Assembly: GCF_037042905.1 (NCBI RefSeq)
Contig: NC_087247.1
Location: 45,819,420-45,883,419, forward strand
Reading direction: 5' to 3'
Source: Lytechinus pictus
Lineage: Eukaryota > Echinodermata > Echinoidea > Temnopleuroida > Toxopneustidae
Length of the DNA: 64,000 nucleotides
Every line of letters begins with the position of its first letter. The stretch's first letter is position 1. The position numbers and the translations under genes were made by a program. The notes beneath the pieces are model-generated. The model made no database searches, was not told where the DNA came from, and saw nothing but the letters and a program-made list of their open reading frames with translations. Positions 10,466-22,637 of this stretch are shown here, in pieces.

Positions 10466-11638
10466 TTAAATTTTAACCTGCCATGCAGTAGAAGAAGTTA
10501 CCGTGAAATTGACCATTAACATACGTTCATTATGTAGGACTATGGTTTTCAAGAAGTAAGACCGACAGAAGTAACCAATTCCACCAATGACACTCAGGCA
10601 TGCAGAAACCTTTATAAATCGCCCCCAATTGGAACGCCATGCACGTTTTCCACCCATCGGTGTCAAGTCCATATTTGGGATACTGATATATGGCTTTCGC
10701 TTTCCACACTGATACACGAAGTCTTCAGTCTTCTTAAAATCTTCTTCATCCATTTCTATCACTTTGTCTTGTCTACCGCAGATGGTGGCCAGTTTGGCGC
10801 ACTCAAATGTCGTGAATTGTTTGTATCGGAAGGTATTCATGTATGTTCCTTTGACCTTGGTATGGCCATCCCGTCCCGATCCCATGGGCCAAGAAAAGTC
10901 GTGTACAATAACACAAACGTTATCCTTTCCTGAAACAGATAAGAGGTAACAAACTTACAGATCATGACATTTTTTTTGTAAACTCTTTGTGATAGTGCAA
11001 TTAAAAACAACTCTGAAAATAAATTTAAAATGAGAACACTAAAAAATTAACAGAGATACAACAACGAACAGTCATTTTCAAATCATATGGGGTTACACCT
11101 CAAAACTTTTCTAGCCATGTGATGACATATTTTATTCCTAAATGTTCTCTATATTACAGGCAAGATAAGAAAACTTGATGCCCATTATATTATTTCTATA
11201 CCAAATAGAATGAATCCTATAGTTTCATCTCATATCGGCCTATAACAGTAGTAGGATCTATCATGTCTATTGTGAATGGACCATGAAATGAAGTAAAGTT
11301 GATGAGTTATTTTAGGCCTATACTGATGTGAAAAGATTCTGTTAAGTTTTCATACCGAAAACTTGTTTGACATGAGGCAAGAACTTGTCATAGAGTGCAT
11401 CCATGACGTCTGTGATTGCAAATTGACGATTGTTGATAGAATGACATACTATCACACCATCCAGTCCTTCACTTGAAAGCCGAAAACTGTCTAAATCATT
11501 ATATGGTAGCTGAATAAATTTAACTGCTACATTGGGGAGACTTTTGACTTTATTTATAAAAGCCTCGATGTTGGACTTCAACGCTGATGTACAGATGCCT
11601 ATCGTAACTGGTCCCGGGTTCAATGATTGACTCTCCAT
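10466..11638 (-). CDS. Gene B (left copy): two-exon paralogue of gene A, predicted single-pass membrane protein, 248 aa
   Basis: Exon 1 is 11638-11356 and exon 2 is 10929-10466, with a 426-bp GT-AG intron (G|gtatg ... tttcag|GA, phase 1), exactly the gene A structure. The start is ATG 11638, just after the acceptor-like tctattcgcag; an in-frame ATG at 11671 exists but would lie inside the presumed upstream intron. The family is unrecognised. Residues 10-106 form the alpha/beta-like region shared with gene A (TIGICTS, VAVKFIQLP, GVIVCHSINN, NVCVIVHDF). A second block FECAKLATICG follows, then a possible transmembrane segment VSACLSVIGGIGYFCRSYF at about 202-220 and a basic/hydrophobic tail. 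The frame is open throughout. Relative to the right copy it has a 9-bp insertion (three residues, GGI) and a different last ~14 residues caused by a 1-bp indel near 10508. Both suggest weak constraint on the tail. Confidence 0.75.
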
Positions 11639-11639
11639 C

Positions 11640-12790
11640 TGCGAATAGATAAAGAATGTCAAGATTAACATTAAAAATGAAAATGTGAATTTTAATAATA
11701 TTGTAGAAACAATAACACTGGACCTCTCATGAAATCAAAATTTTGTAGCCATATATTAATTCAAGAAAAATCAAACAGCTTGATTTTGATTCGAAATATC
11801 AAATGCAAATCATATAACAAATATCCCTCACTTTTTTAAATTTCTTATGAAAATTGTGTATCCTCATAGGCCTACTAATTTACATCTCTAAACGCAAGAT
11901 AGGAAGAAAATTGGGAAAGTTAAGCAAATAAAAGGGGAAGTGAGTAAGGAAATGAAAAATAAGAAAGAAAAAGAGGATAAAATTTATGAGAAAGGAAAAA
12001 AAATGAACAGAGCGATTTTATTTTTCAGTTTTGTTTCTTTCTTTGTCTTTAATTTTTTTGTCATTCATTCTATATCTTTCTTGCATCACTATTTTTAACT
12101 TTCTTTTCGATTTTTCCCTGGTCCTTTTCATACCCATTCCCGGAATTATACACGTTGTTGTAGTCACTATGTGTTCTTTTCTTTCTTATTCTCTTTGTCA
12201 TCTTTCCTTTTCTCTCACCCCGTCATCTCCCATCTCTTGCTTGAATTCCTTTTTCCTTCTTTCCGCTGTAGTAACTTTTTATTTCAAATTTCGTCGATTC
12301 TTTCTGCAAGTGGGGTTATATCACTGATCTGTACAGTGGGTTATATATGTGCATATTGTCAGATGCGTCTCAAGTTTCTTTGTTTCATATTCCCGATGAA
12401 GCAACTCCTCATTCATGTCATTGCTTTACTCCAAATACATAGGCCTATACATCTTTATACTCGCACAACTTTGTTTTTGATCAAAGTTTTAAGCTAACCA
12501 ATTTCACGCCATCCAACTATACGAAGGCGATAAAAATGACTTGATTAATATAACAAAATCCTTTCGACTTTTACTTGGTAAATAAGCGGCTTGTTTCCCG
12601 GACATATTTTGATGTTGCCCTGAATAATTATGATAATATGAGAATTACTATTGGCCTATAGAAACCAGCGAACATAAGAACAATGGACAAACATTATATG
12701 TAATTTGAAAGCAATAATAAGACATAATGTTATACGATAATTATTAAAGTTATTACTTACGACGAAGCCGCGCCTCTGTCTTATCGTTTG
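11640..12790. other. Non-coding sequence upstream of gene B
   Basis: AT- and pyrimidine-rich. Likely contains the promoter or 5' non-coding exon of gene B, but nothing specific is visible. Open frames here (for example at 12031-12497) are low-complexity and not conserved in length in the right copy. The right counterpart is 54,795-55,960. Confidence 0.4.
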
Positions 12791-12951
12791 AAATGCAACA
12801 CCTACCCCTTTTCGTTAGTCTCGGAATGATTTGTCGCACCGTGCGTGTTGTATGTCTGTGTCTCTCAAATCGGTATTGGGGATTCCCCGTCCGAGGTCAT
12901 TGCGTTAGCCTCTGTTTCAGATATGCATGCATTAATACCGATATCAGATTC

Positions 12952-13052
12952 AAAACAGAAGAAGAAGAAAGAAGAAGTGGTGGGAGAAAAAGAAGAAAGA
13001 GAAAAAAAGGAAGAAGTGGTGGGAGAAGAAGAAGAAAAAGAAGGAGAAGAAT
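12952..13052. repeat. GA/GAA-rich low-complexity tract (left copy)
   Basis: Imperfect GAAGAA/GTGGTGGGAGAA runs. The right copy (about 56128-56250) is longer through extra repeat units, so this is a length-variable microsatellite and not a coding region, although it gives open frames rich in Glu and Lys. Confidence 0.8.
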
Positions 13053-13767
13053 ACATATTTCATACCATCATTTCAGTTGGCAATATATCATGCGAGAGGG
13101 AGAGAGAAAGAAGGTTGAAGGGAGAAGTGGAGAAGAAAAGTACAATATTGCACATCCTTTCAAAATTTTCCATCAGTAAGCAGCTAATGTACAGAATGTC
13201 AAAGGCTTTTTATATCCATAAATATCCCTGATTCTAAGTATAAACTTAACTCAGTTCTAAACAATAGAGAATAAGATCTATGATACACATCCAGGGGCCA
13301 ATCAATATACAATAAGTCTCTATTTAAATCAACCTTTTTGACCAATTTGAATAACCTTAATTGCAGCAATTTTTCAGACCCAGGGGTGTAGGATTCAAAT
13401 CTGCCAACATACACATGATATCTAAGGTATATTCTAATCGCTAAATTTGTATTGCATCCCATAAGTAATATAACCAACGTGGTAATGAGTTAAAAACCAT
13501 ATGCAACTAGGAAAAGACCTCAATTAGGAAATTATTGTACATTATGATGTTATATTATATCATATATATTATTTTATATTACATAAGAAATATTTTTTCA
13601 TAACTTTATGATACATAATTTGCTCAGGGCCGATGTGTTCATCGTTCCTGGTGTCTGTTTAATGAGATATACATTCCTGTTGTATTAAAACATCCCGTTT
13701 GCAATTAAGTAAATATACACTAAATATATTTACTTGCACTTCGAGTTATTGTTTTATGTAGTGAAGT

Positions 13768-14160
13768 GGAGCGTTGTGGCCCAGTGGATAAGTCTTCTGA
13801 CTTTGAAACAGACGGTCGTGGGTTCGAATCCCAGCCATGGCGTTATTTATCCTACCCGGTGGGTGTTTCATAAAGCTGTTCGTAAGTTAAGAGCGACTTT
13901 AAGAACGACTGGTGAACCTTTCTTACGCGCGTAACAATCGCCAATGAATATACCATTTACCACAATAAAGGATCACCAGTCGTTCTTAAAGTCGCTCTTA
14001 ACTTACGAACAGCTTTATGAAACGGCCCCCCGGTAGGATTAATTCCGTGAATGCATGAGTGCTGAAAGGCAGCTCGAGCTAAAGCCGGAGTAATAACGCG
14101 CCTCGGAATAGAATATTTCTAGATAAATGGCGCTATATAAATACCTATTATTATTATTAT
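13768..14160 (+). mobile_element. tRNA-derived SINE (left copy), interrupted by a MITE
   Basis: The head 13771-13843 has tRNA A-box (GTGGCCCAGTGG) and B-box (GGTTCGAATCCC) sequence with an anticodon-like loop CTTTGAA. The acceptor pairing is poor, so this is a SINE head rather than a tRNA gene. The body has GCTCGAGCTAAAGCCGGAG and GGCGCTATATAAATACC, ending in (TTA)n near 14145-14160. The body is split by the 168-bp palindromic insertion at 13861-14028. The uninterrupted version is at 56964-57184. Confidence 0.85.
13861..14028. mobile_element. 168-bp palindromic MITE ('TTTCATAAAGC' family) inside the SINE, left unit only
   Basis: Nearly perfect inverted repeats: the left end GGGTGTTTCATAAAGCTG matches the right end in reverse complement, GGGCCGTTTCATAAAGCTG. 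A 5-6 bp duplication (CCCGGT at 13855-13860 and 14029-14034) flanks it. The right unit holds the clean empty site, TACCCGGTAGGATT at about 57049, so the insertion is directly demonstrated. Confidence 0.92.
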
Positions 14161-14164
14161 GTAG

Positions 14165-15825
14165 TGACATATGCTTCTTTTTCATGACTACTTAAAGTGA
14201 TTGCCCGATTCTAAGGTCTAAGATCCAAGATCTTGAAGAGCCCATGGACTTTAGCTATTAAGAGGAGTGATTTTAAGATATGTTTTTCCTTTGTAACTGG
14301 CTATTACACTCACTTGAGCACCACTATACTACTCCTCCGAGTCCTCCCCACCTAAACCTTAGCGATGATATCTGCTTTATATGTTGAAGCAGTGATTCAC
14401 AAGAATAATAGGCTTGATTTTTTTCTCTGCTATTCCTTGTCATACCTCCGGAAGTGTGGAGACACAACTATGATATGAAGTACGAAATGGTAACACTGCC
14501 CTCTTTAAATGACAAAACTTAATGAAGATAAATGCTAAAGATGTCTGAAATGAACTTGTGTTTACATTGATTTGTTTCATTTGATGTCCTCAGATCTAGC
14601 TGGCACAAACCTAAAAGTTAGTTTTACCTCGATTTAAAATGTTAATTCGGGTAGGTTGCTATAAAAAGTTAATATGTAATTGTTTTAATTTCCATTGACC
14701 CAAAATGCCCCCAAAAGATATAACTATGCGCACGATCACATCGTTTTTTTTCCCTTTTGCCATTGACACAGTGTTGAAATAATCATTTCAGCGCAAACCG
14801 ATTTCTGCAAGCTATACACAAATGGATCTTGCTCACTCAAGTGTAAGACTCTGTCCAAAATCATACTTTCATCTGGTAGATGACACCAAAGCCTGAGAAT
14901 ATATGTGAAAAAAACATCCCCATGATGTATTTTTTTTTCAATTAGGGGGTCTTTTTCAAAGTGTAAACTTTTTAGTGATATGCACTGTATATTGAACATA
15001 CAATGTACCCATGGAGGAGTATTTCAATAACTATTGAGGTTTAATTGGAATACACTAAAAACAAGGAAAAATGTAATAGCTCCCACCAAAAAGAAAATTG
15101 ACACTTTCTTTTCAAAATCAAGTAAAAATGTTTATTCCATACATTCATTAATATAATCAGTAAGAATCTATTATAGTATCATTACCATGTTGAAAACAAA
15201 CCTGCATCAACTTAAACAATTTAATTGAATTTGTGCTACATTTATGCATCGGTTTTTAATCATTATTTATATCATCAGAACATCTCTGGAAAAAAGTTTG
15301 TAATACAGAAAATTTAAACAAACATTATTTCAGTCAATATATTGATACTTTCATTTGTGTCTTCAACATATACAAAATACAAATGCTACACTCTGATGAT
15401 GAAGAAATATAACAAAGCATTTTGAAAGCAAAAAATAGTGAATTTTAACCTGGTATATCAAGATTGTTATCAATAAAAAAATAGAGAATTCACTCTCAGC
15501 CAAACAAATTTCATTAGTTTGCAATTGAACCTTTTAGTCTCCATCTTGTTTTATAGAACCATACTAAGATTTCAATGAGAGCATAAAAATCAATAAAAGT
15601 ATATTACCATGTGGTATTTATATGTAGCACTAAAATGAAAGTTATTCTGATCCAGCAGTTTAACAAAAATCAAATATATAATTTGAATAGACTGTAAAAC
15701 AAGTTCAAAACCTGCGTAAAATATTCATAAGAGTGTCGCTAAGGCAAACACATAATATGCCCGCTCATGCGCGGAAAATGGATTTATTGGTCAAGCAAAT
15801 AAAGTGGAAGGTGGCGACTTCAGCT
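14165..15825. other. Non-coding spacer between SINE and tandem repeat
   Basis: AT-rich; nothing recognised. An 87-codon open frame at 14736-14999 (minus) is kept in the right copy with one residue change, but neighbouring non-coding sequence is conserved equally well there, so conservation is not evidence for coding. Confidence 0.4.
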
Positions 15826-15830
15826 TTGAT

Positions 15831-16290
15831 CTTCTGACCTCAAAATCAATAGAATTCCTGGGATCTATAATAGTATCATACACACCAAATCATATGAGCC
15901 TAGGTTAAGTACAACTAAAGTTATCATGTTAACAAGGACTTCAGAAGGGTAAGATGAAAACATATCAGTGTGACCTTTGACCTTTTGACCTCAAAATCAA
16001 GAGGCTTCCTGGGATCTATGCTAGTATCATACACACCAAATTATATGAGCCTAGGTTAAGTTAAACTGAAGTTATCGCTTTTACAAGAACTGCTGAAGGG
16101 TAAGATGAAAACATATCACTGTGACCGTGACCTTTGACCTTTTTTAACCTCAAAATCAATAGGCTTCCTGGGATCCATGTTAGTATCATACACACCAAAT
16201 TATATGAGACTAGGTTAAGTTAAACTAAAGTTATCGCATTTACAAGGACTTCAGAAGGGTAAGATGAAAACATGTCAGTAGACATATAGT
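15831..16290. repeat. Three tandem ~155-bp repeats with TGACCTTTGACCT (left copy)
   Basis: Three units carry CCTCAAAATCAATAG, CTTCCTGGGATC, AGTATCATACACACCAAAT and ATGAGCCTAGGTTAAG phrases; the CCTGGGATC phrase recurs near 15857, 16008 and 16167. The junctions contain TGACCTTTGACCT at 15971-15983 and 16128-16140. The array lies 3' of ACY1. The right copy is at 58865-59320. Confidence 0.9.
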
Positions 16291-17101
16291 AGACTTGTTA
16301 TTTGCCAAATCTGTTTTCGTCAAGGGTTGGATAGGCACAGCATAGTGATAAAATGATTAGCATTGTCCATTCTTTCGTAATGATTGTATAACATCACTAA
16401 AAAAACTGGTCCCTACATAGTGGACTAATGCCCACAACCCCTAGGCACATGGTAAATGATCCAAACAGAAACAAGTAATGACATTTACCTGATCATTAAA
16501 ACATGTTTCCTCCAACTGGAATGAAAGTGACTGGAAAATTGACTATCACAAGCTTTAATTTTAACCCTAATCTTAGCTGACATTAGATCCTTTTGTGATC
16601 AGGCTACAGTTGAATTAAAGTGTCCATGGCCTCTTCCCACAAGCAAACTTTGGTTCTCGAGATCAATGCCTACTTGAAAATTTTCAGTTCATACACATTA
16701 ACTCATAGTTTAAACACAGGATTACATACACATGTAGTACACAGGATCATACATTTAATAATATGAAGATAATCAACACAATTTTGGGAGTTACAAAGTT
16801 GTGAAATAAAAATCATGGTGCAGTGATAGGGAGTCCATACAATGAAGGTAGTAAACTGGTTTAAAGACATAAAATGAATATTAACCAAGATCTTAAAATG
16901 CATGTATTGCATCATCTGCATACTCTTCCTCTCACATTTTCTGTTAACATTACATATTAACCATATCATCTACCTACTTTTAAAACAATAGGATGGGTGG
17001 AAGACCTTCCTTTCTAAGCCTGAGGTTTTTTCATTTCAGGAAATCACAATTTATTGTGATTTAAGCATTTGCACAAGAAATTACTTACAAGCACAACCTT
17101 T
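16291..17101. other. Non-coding 3' flank of ACY1
   Basis: AT-rich, between the tandem repeat and the ACY1 polyadenylation signal. No gene or repeat recognised. The counterpart in the right unit is 59,320-60,126. Confidence 0.4.
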
Positions 17102-17107
17102 TATTTT
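17102..17107 (-). promoter_or_regulatory. Candidate polyadenylation signal of ACY1, left copy
   Basis: AATAAA on the minus strand 127-132 nt downstream of the ACY1 stop codon. It is conserved at 60127-60132 in the right copy. Confidence 0.5.
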
Positions 17108-17233
17108 ATGGTGGTAGGTGGCCTGATTCCTCCCTTAATAATCATCAAATATAATCCAGACAGAGAGATTAGAAATAAAACTTATCACCCTTCAAGATCT
17201 AGAGCAAGACATTGTTGACTTATACCCTCGATG

Positions 17234-17447
17234 TCACGCATCGGGCACATTGGCAATATCTGTGATGATGGTCTCGTAAATTGAGATTCCATGGAGAAAG
17301 ATGTCTTCATTGAGGTATTCGTTGTGATCATGGAGTAAGATTGGAGTGTTATTCATTGGTGAGAAACCAAAGCAAGGTATACCCAAGGCTCGGAGGTACT
17401 TGCTATCTGTCCCAGCTGGAAATATCTCAATATGCAGATCCACCTTC
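17234..17447 (-). CDS. ACY1: ACY1 last exon with C-terminal zinc His
   Basis: 214 nt including the TGA stop. Encodes [32 protein letters not shown] and ends NVPDA. The final zinc ligand is the His of LLHDHNE. The protein is identical in the right copy (60261-60474). Confidence 0.97.
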
Positions 17448-20400
17448 CTGATTTAAAAACAAAGAAAAGACAGATGCTAATTTACTACTGAAATATCTTA
17501 CTCCAATAACATCAAGAGTAAGGACAATCATCAAGTAATAAACAGATTTAAAATCAAATGTAAACTGTGTTTCTGAGTGACTCACTTAAGATTACTGAAA
17601 AGTACCTGCATGCATGGACCAACATATTTCATTGGTTATTGGAAGTATTGAGCATCTTACAGAGCCCTGGGCCCCATCTTACAAAGAGTTATGATTGATC
17701 CAATCAATCATAACTCTATGGAAATCCATCAGTTTCATAATTTTTTCTACAGGAAATAAGCAAAATGTCCTTTGTAAACAAAGGCAAACACACCGAACTG
17801 TCAAGAAATCAATGAACTTATGGATATACATTTATATCTGGAAAATATTTTGAGCAAAAATGCATTGTACATGTTGACTTTGATGGCTTTCCATAGTTGC
17901 GATTGATCGGATCAATTGCAACTCTTTGTAAGACAGGCCCCAGGTTTCCAAAGGAATTTGGTTAGCAATTACTGACCACTACTTTGTGATGTAAACAAAA
18001 CCCTCATTCTAACACATCTTTGGAAAATCTTGGAGAACAACAAAATATCACTTGGCCTATAATAAAAAGAGTCAGAATGAAGCTGCACACACAAAAAATT
18101 TTGTTCAGAGGGAAGATGCACTTTGAGGCTTTTGATACAGAACATGTGAATGTGATCTTTTATGAGAATAATAAAATGTAGAGGCAATATATTTGTTTCA
18201 CAAGCGTCTTAATGTCGCTGCAATATTTAAACAATAGAATACTCAAAATCAATGAAATTAAAAAATATTCCCAAAACAGACGAGTGTGTTAACAGCATAG
18301 TAAATACTTTGAAAATAGAAAATCAGGATTTAAGAAACATGACCCACATACATGTACACTTAAGTCTGCATTAATTGATCTTCTGCTGTCAAAGAAACCT
18401 TTTAGACTAGGGGGCCGTTTCATAAAGCTGTTCATAAGTTAAAAGCCACTTTAAGAGCGACTAGTGAACCTTTCTTACGCGCGAAGTAATCACTAACGAA
18501 CACTTAATGGAATATCGTTTACCATAAGAAAGGATCACCAGTCGTTCTTAAAGTTATTCTTAACTTACGAGCAGCTTTATCAAATGTCCCCCTGATTATA
18601 AAAATATATAACCTATTTTAAATATCTTCTTGAGTGCAACATAAATTTTTTACAAGAAACTCGTAAAGAACTGCACAGAATGAAACTTGGGCAGGAAGGG
18701 GTTTGCTTTAAAGCAGCATTATTTGAATTGATCAGGGTTTTAAATCGATTGACTATACAACACAGATGCCGACTTGATCTCGGGGGGGGGGGGGGGCACT
18801 TACATTGACAAGTGGATACCATGTGCGACCAAAAAAACATGTAAAAAGGATCTATTTTTTTCAAGATAGGGCATGTTACGTACGTAACGTAATAAGGGTG
18901 TCAAAACACTTAAATAATGAAAAAAGGGCATCTATTTCACTAGGAAAAGCTACGTGTTTAGGGTCAAATTTGCGAGGGTATAAAAAAGATTAAAATGTTT
19001 TATAAAGGATGTACCTTTTGCCCAACAGTCAACACTACGTGTTTAGAGTCCAATTTGTGCATGGTGTGGGAGGTGGCGCCATTCTAAACCCAATGATTTA
19101 CATGTAGGTAAAGGTAAAACCAACATCCGTAACATATAACAATAAAAATATCGCTGTACTTGCTTAGGGGTTCAATTTAGGAAATACTAGTACTTGCCAT
19201 GAGTATCGTTTTGGGAAGGGTAGGGTAAGGGTTTCACATGCCAATAATTGTTAAGGGGTGCATTTTCAGAATATGGAAAATACTTTTTTAGCCCCCCAGG
19301 GCTTGATCTACATACTTTTGTATTGAAAATATGGATGAGTTCTACTGGCCAGAATAGAAACATTTAATCATTCACAATGTGTATTTTGGATGAAAAAGAG
19401 TACTTCCAACGAAAACTGTATCATCTGGGGCTTTACCTCGATTGAAACAATGATTGTCAAAAATATTGCAGAAATATTAAGAATATTCAGCAATTTTTAT
19501 AGAGAAGCAATGTTTTACTTACTCTTTCTCACATGCTTTCTTGAATGTTTTCCACCAGGCGTTATCATCACCCAAAGGGGTTGTATAGCTGATATCTTTC
19601 TACATTGGATAGAAAACAAAAAATAAGTGTACACAAGATATATATTTTCAAAATAATTTTTGGTAAAAGGCACAATTGATTTTGAAATCTTAGTTCTTTT
19701 ATTTCATCACTGTTACATTGCTGCTCTCTTGAAACCAGTGTTATGGGATCCTTTCTTACTGTTACTTGTTGGTATTTAGAATATGTTCATGATATATATT
19801 CATGAATGCTCAACATGAGTCTCAGCTGCTGCATCATAACTACAATAAAAATTCAAGGTATACAAACTCACCCTCAGTAGTTTATAAGACACACCAGACC
19901 CGCCCATTGCTACAAGTTCATCTAGTTTCTTCACCATATCCTGAAGAAAAAAATCAAATAAAGATAAATAGAATTATGAACCATGAAAAATGGAGATATA
20001 ATCCAAATAAGGAAAAATAAATGAATGAATAAAATGTAACGCCATACACATATATCATGTTGGAAAGATTTCAGAATATCAAACTTGGTCTAATACATTT
20101 CATTCTCTTTTCTTAATCATCTGTCCTAATTTCCATTTCATTCTAAAAAAAATCAATGCCAAAGATAAGACAATGTCTGACAAAACCCCCAATCTGTACA
20201 AAAAGACAACAATCTTTATCCAGAACAAAATAACAATTTATATACTAATAGATTGGTTCAAAACTCACTATCATTCCAAAACAAAAATGATAAAAATTTT
20301 GAAGAGAAGTATATTGAAATAATTCAGGTTGGAATAATTTGTAGCCCCTGATAATGCAACAGTATAGTTACCTCTGGAGTTGTGTCTGGTGAGACACGTA

Positions 20401-20530
20401 GATCAAAGAGAAGTGTCAGGTTACTAGGAACAACATTTTTAGCAACCCCTCCCTATAAATGTAAAAGGATTATGAACAGTATTTTTATATGAGGTGCAAA
20501 AATTGGACAATATAGAGTATACATATTCTT

Positions 20531-20611
<81 letters not shown>

Positions 20612-20655
20612 CACCACCACCACCACCACCACCACCACCACCACTACCACTACCA

Positions 20656-20731
<76 letters not shown>

Positions 20732-20765
20732 CACCACCACCACCACCACCACCACCACCACCACC

Positions 20766-20800
<35 letters not shown>

Positions 20801-22455
20801 CATTGCCACTACCACTACTTGTTCTACTATTACTCACTATCTCTTCAACATCTATGGTTTGTGTCTGAATCCTCCTCAATGAAAGTTCAACAAGATATGT
20901 TTGTCCTTATCTTTAAGTATATTTCAATAAAGTCAATTTGCCACAATCTAAATTTAGTTTGCAATATCCAAAGAATCAATTGAAGGAGAAAAATCTACCT
21001 TTCCCCAAATCGGTAAGCTTCTACAGTCAGTGGCGGACCGTGACCCGGGGAAGACAGGAGGGACACAGCATTGTTCACAAACAATACAGTGCCCCTCCAA
21101 TCATTGTCTTCTCCGGGTCATGGTCCGCCACTGTCTACAGTGCTCTACTAGTATGCTATTACTTACCGATAAATAGGTCAAGTTGGGAGTGTTGACATCC
21201 CCTAATTTACCACTCTTCTTTGCTCTATATTGGAAAAGATTGGAAATCGAGATTTACTATTTTTTAATTCAAAATTCTTAATCTTTAAAAGTTATTTCTC
21301 CAAAATTCCACACTACCCATGTACGCACCATTAAAAGGTATAATCAATACATTTGACTCAACAATATAGATATCATTAGAAATATTACCATTTAATACAA
21401 TAACAGTAGTAAGTGCTTAAACAGTGCTTATGTCTGCCTGCTGACACTCCTGGCAATATATAATTATTACCCCAGCTTTAGCATAGATGCCACAAGGAGT
21501 TTTTTTTTCAAAGAACAAATTCCACTCACCTCACCTGGGATGAATGTGGCAAATATAGATCAACACCTTGCCAAAGGGTGTTAGTGCTGTGGTGGGATTC
21601 AAGCTCCAAAATACCCAATCATAATATAAACTTTCTGATAACCACCTCAACCCAATATCTTTGGAGACATCAAAGGAGGAAGAGAAAAATAACATGAGAA
21701 AATGTTAGGTTCCCTGCAAGGAGTCACCCATAGACATGAAGAAATGCTTACCTAGCTTCTTCTTGATCTCGATAATTCAAGAATGCAGTCAAAACTTTTT
21801 GCTATCAAAGAATTAATAAAAATACAAGAAAAAAAAAGATGATTCAACAAGGCAAATAATAGTTCAATTGTGGAGCAGCTATTATTTGGTAAAAGAAAAG
21901 AGTTTCCACTCTGCCATCTACTGAGTAAGTTGGAAATCATAAACAATTGCATTCAACTGTCTGATTAATCATTTAAAAACTACCGATATAATTCACTTAA
22001 GAAACTGCATGGTCTGTAAGATACTTTTTTCATAATGTGGATAAGTCCACATTTATTCAATACATGAGCATGAAATCAATGCCATTATGAGATCATGGAA
22101 ATAATATATTTCTCAAAATGTCGCAATGACTACGATATTTTATCATTCAATTCAGTTGTAAAAGAAAATAACAAGTTCACTCATTGGCTAGTGCAAATAG
22201 GGACAAATCACATTTTTAAAGAAACCGTGTGGAAATATGTGATAAGGAATCCCCCCGAAAAAAATGACCCCTGACCAACATTACTCCTTCTTACTAATTT
22301 TACAGCAGCAGTATCCTGTATGAACTGAGATCCATGACCAGGCTGTCCAACACAGTTTACTTCAACCCCTATAAAAAAAAAGATACATGTTCAACATAAA
22401 ATATCTACTCTTATTCTCCACTGCTGCTACTACTACTGCTACCACTACTACCACT

Positions 22456-22506
<51 letters not shown>

Positions 22507-22524
22507 GATACTACTACTACCACA

Positions 22525-22580
<56 letters not shown>

Positions 22581-22596
22581 TACCACCACTACCACA

Positions 22597-22637
<41 letters not shown>

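Larger units (their letters stand above)
2966..20439 (+). repeat. Long duplicated unit, left copy (part visible in both copies)
   Basis: This stretch is collinear and in the same orientation as 46,507-64,000. Landmarks pair up: tRNA-like gene 5125/48681, hairpin 5391/48989, gene B 10466/53629, SINE 13768/56964, triple repeat 15831/58865, ACY1 last exon 17234/60261. The offset is about 43.54 kb at the start and 43.56 kb at the end, varying between because of insertions and deletions. Exons are nearly or fully identical; introns and spacers differ by scattered substitutions and by mobile-element insertions. The full left unit would run to about 46,507. Confidence 0.93.

Noticed and set aside
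12793-13231. Glu/Lys-rich open frames resembling charged proteins
   Set aside because: Produced by a GAA-rich tract that changes length between the two units and shifts frame accordingly.
13771-13843. tRNA gene with TTG anticodon
   Set aside because: Acceptor arms do not pair and the sequence runs into a SINE body with a TTA tail, so it is called as a SINE head.
14736-14999. 87-codon minus-strand frame kept in the right copy (57765-58028)
   Set aside because: Surrounding non-coding sequence is conserved to the same degree, there are no splice or start signals, and the protein resembles nothing I know.
20439-20879. Long open frames of poly-Ser/Gly, poly-Val and Leu/Pro
   Set aside because: They are translations of a TAC/ACC triplet microsatellite inside an ACY1 intron and exist in several frames on both strands.
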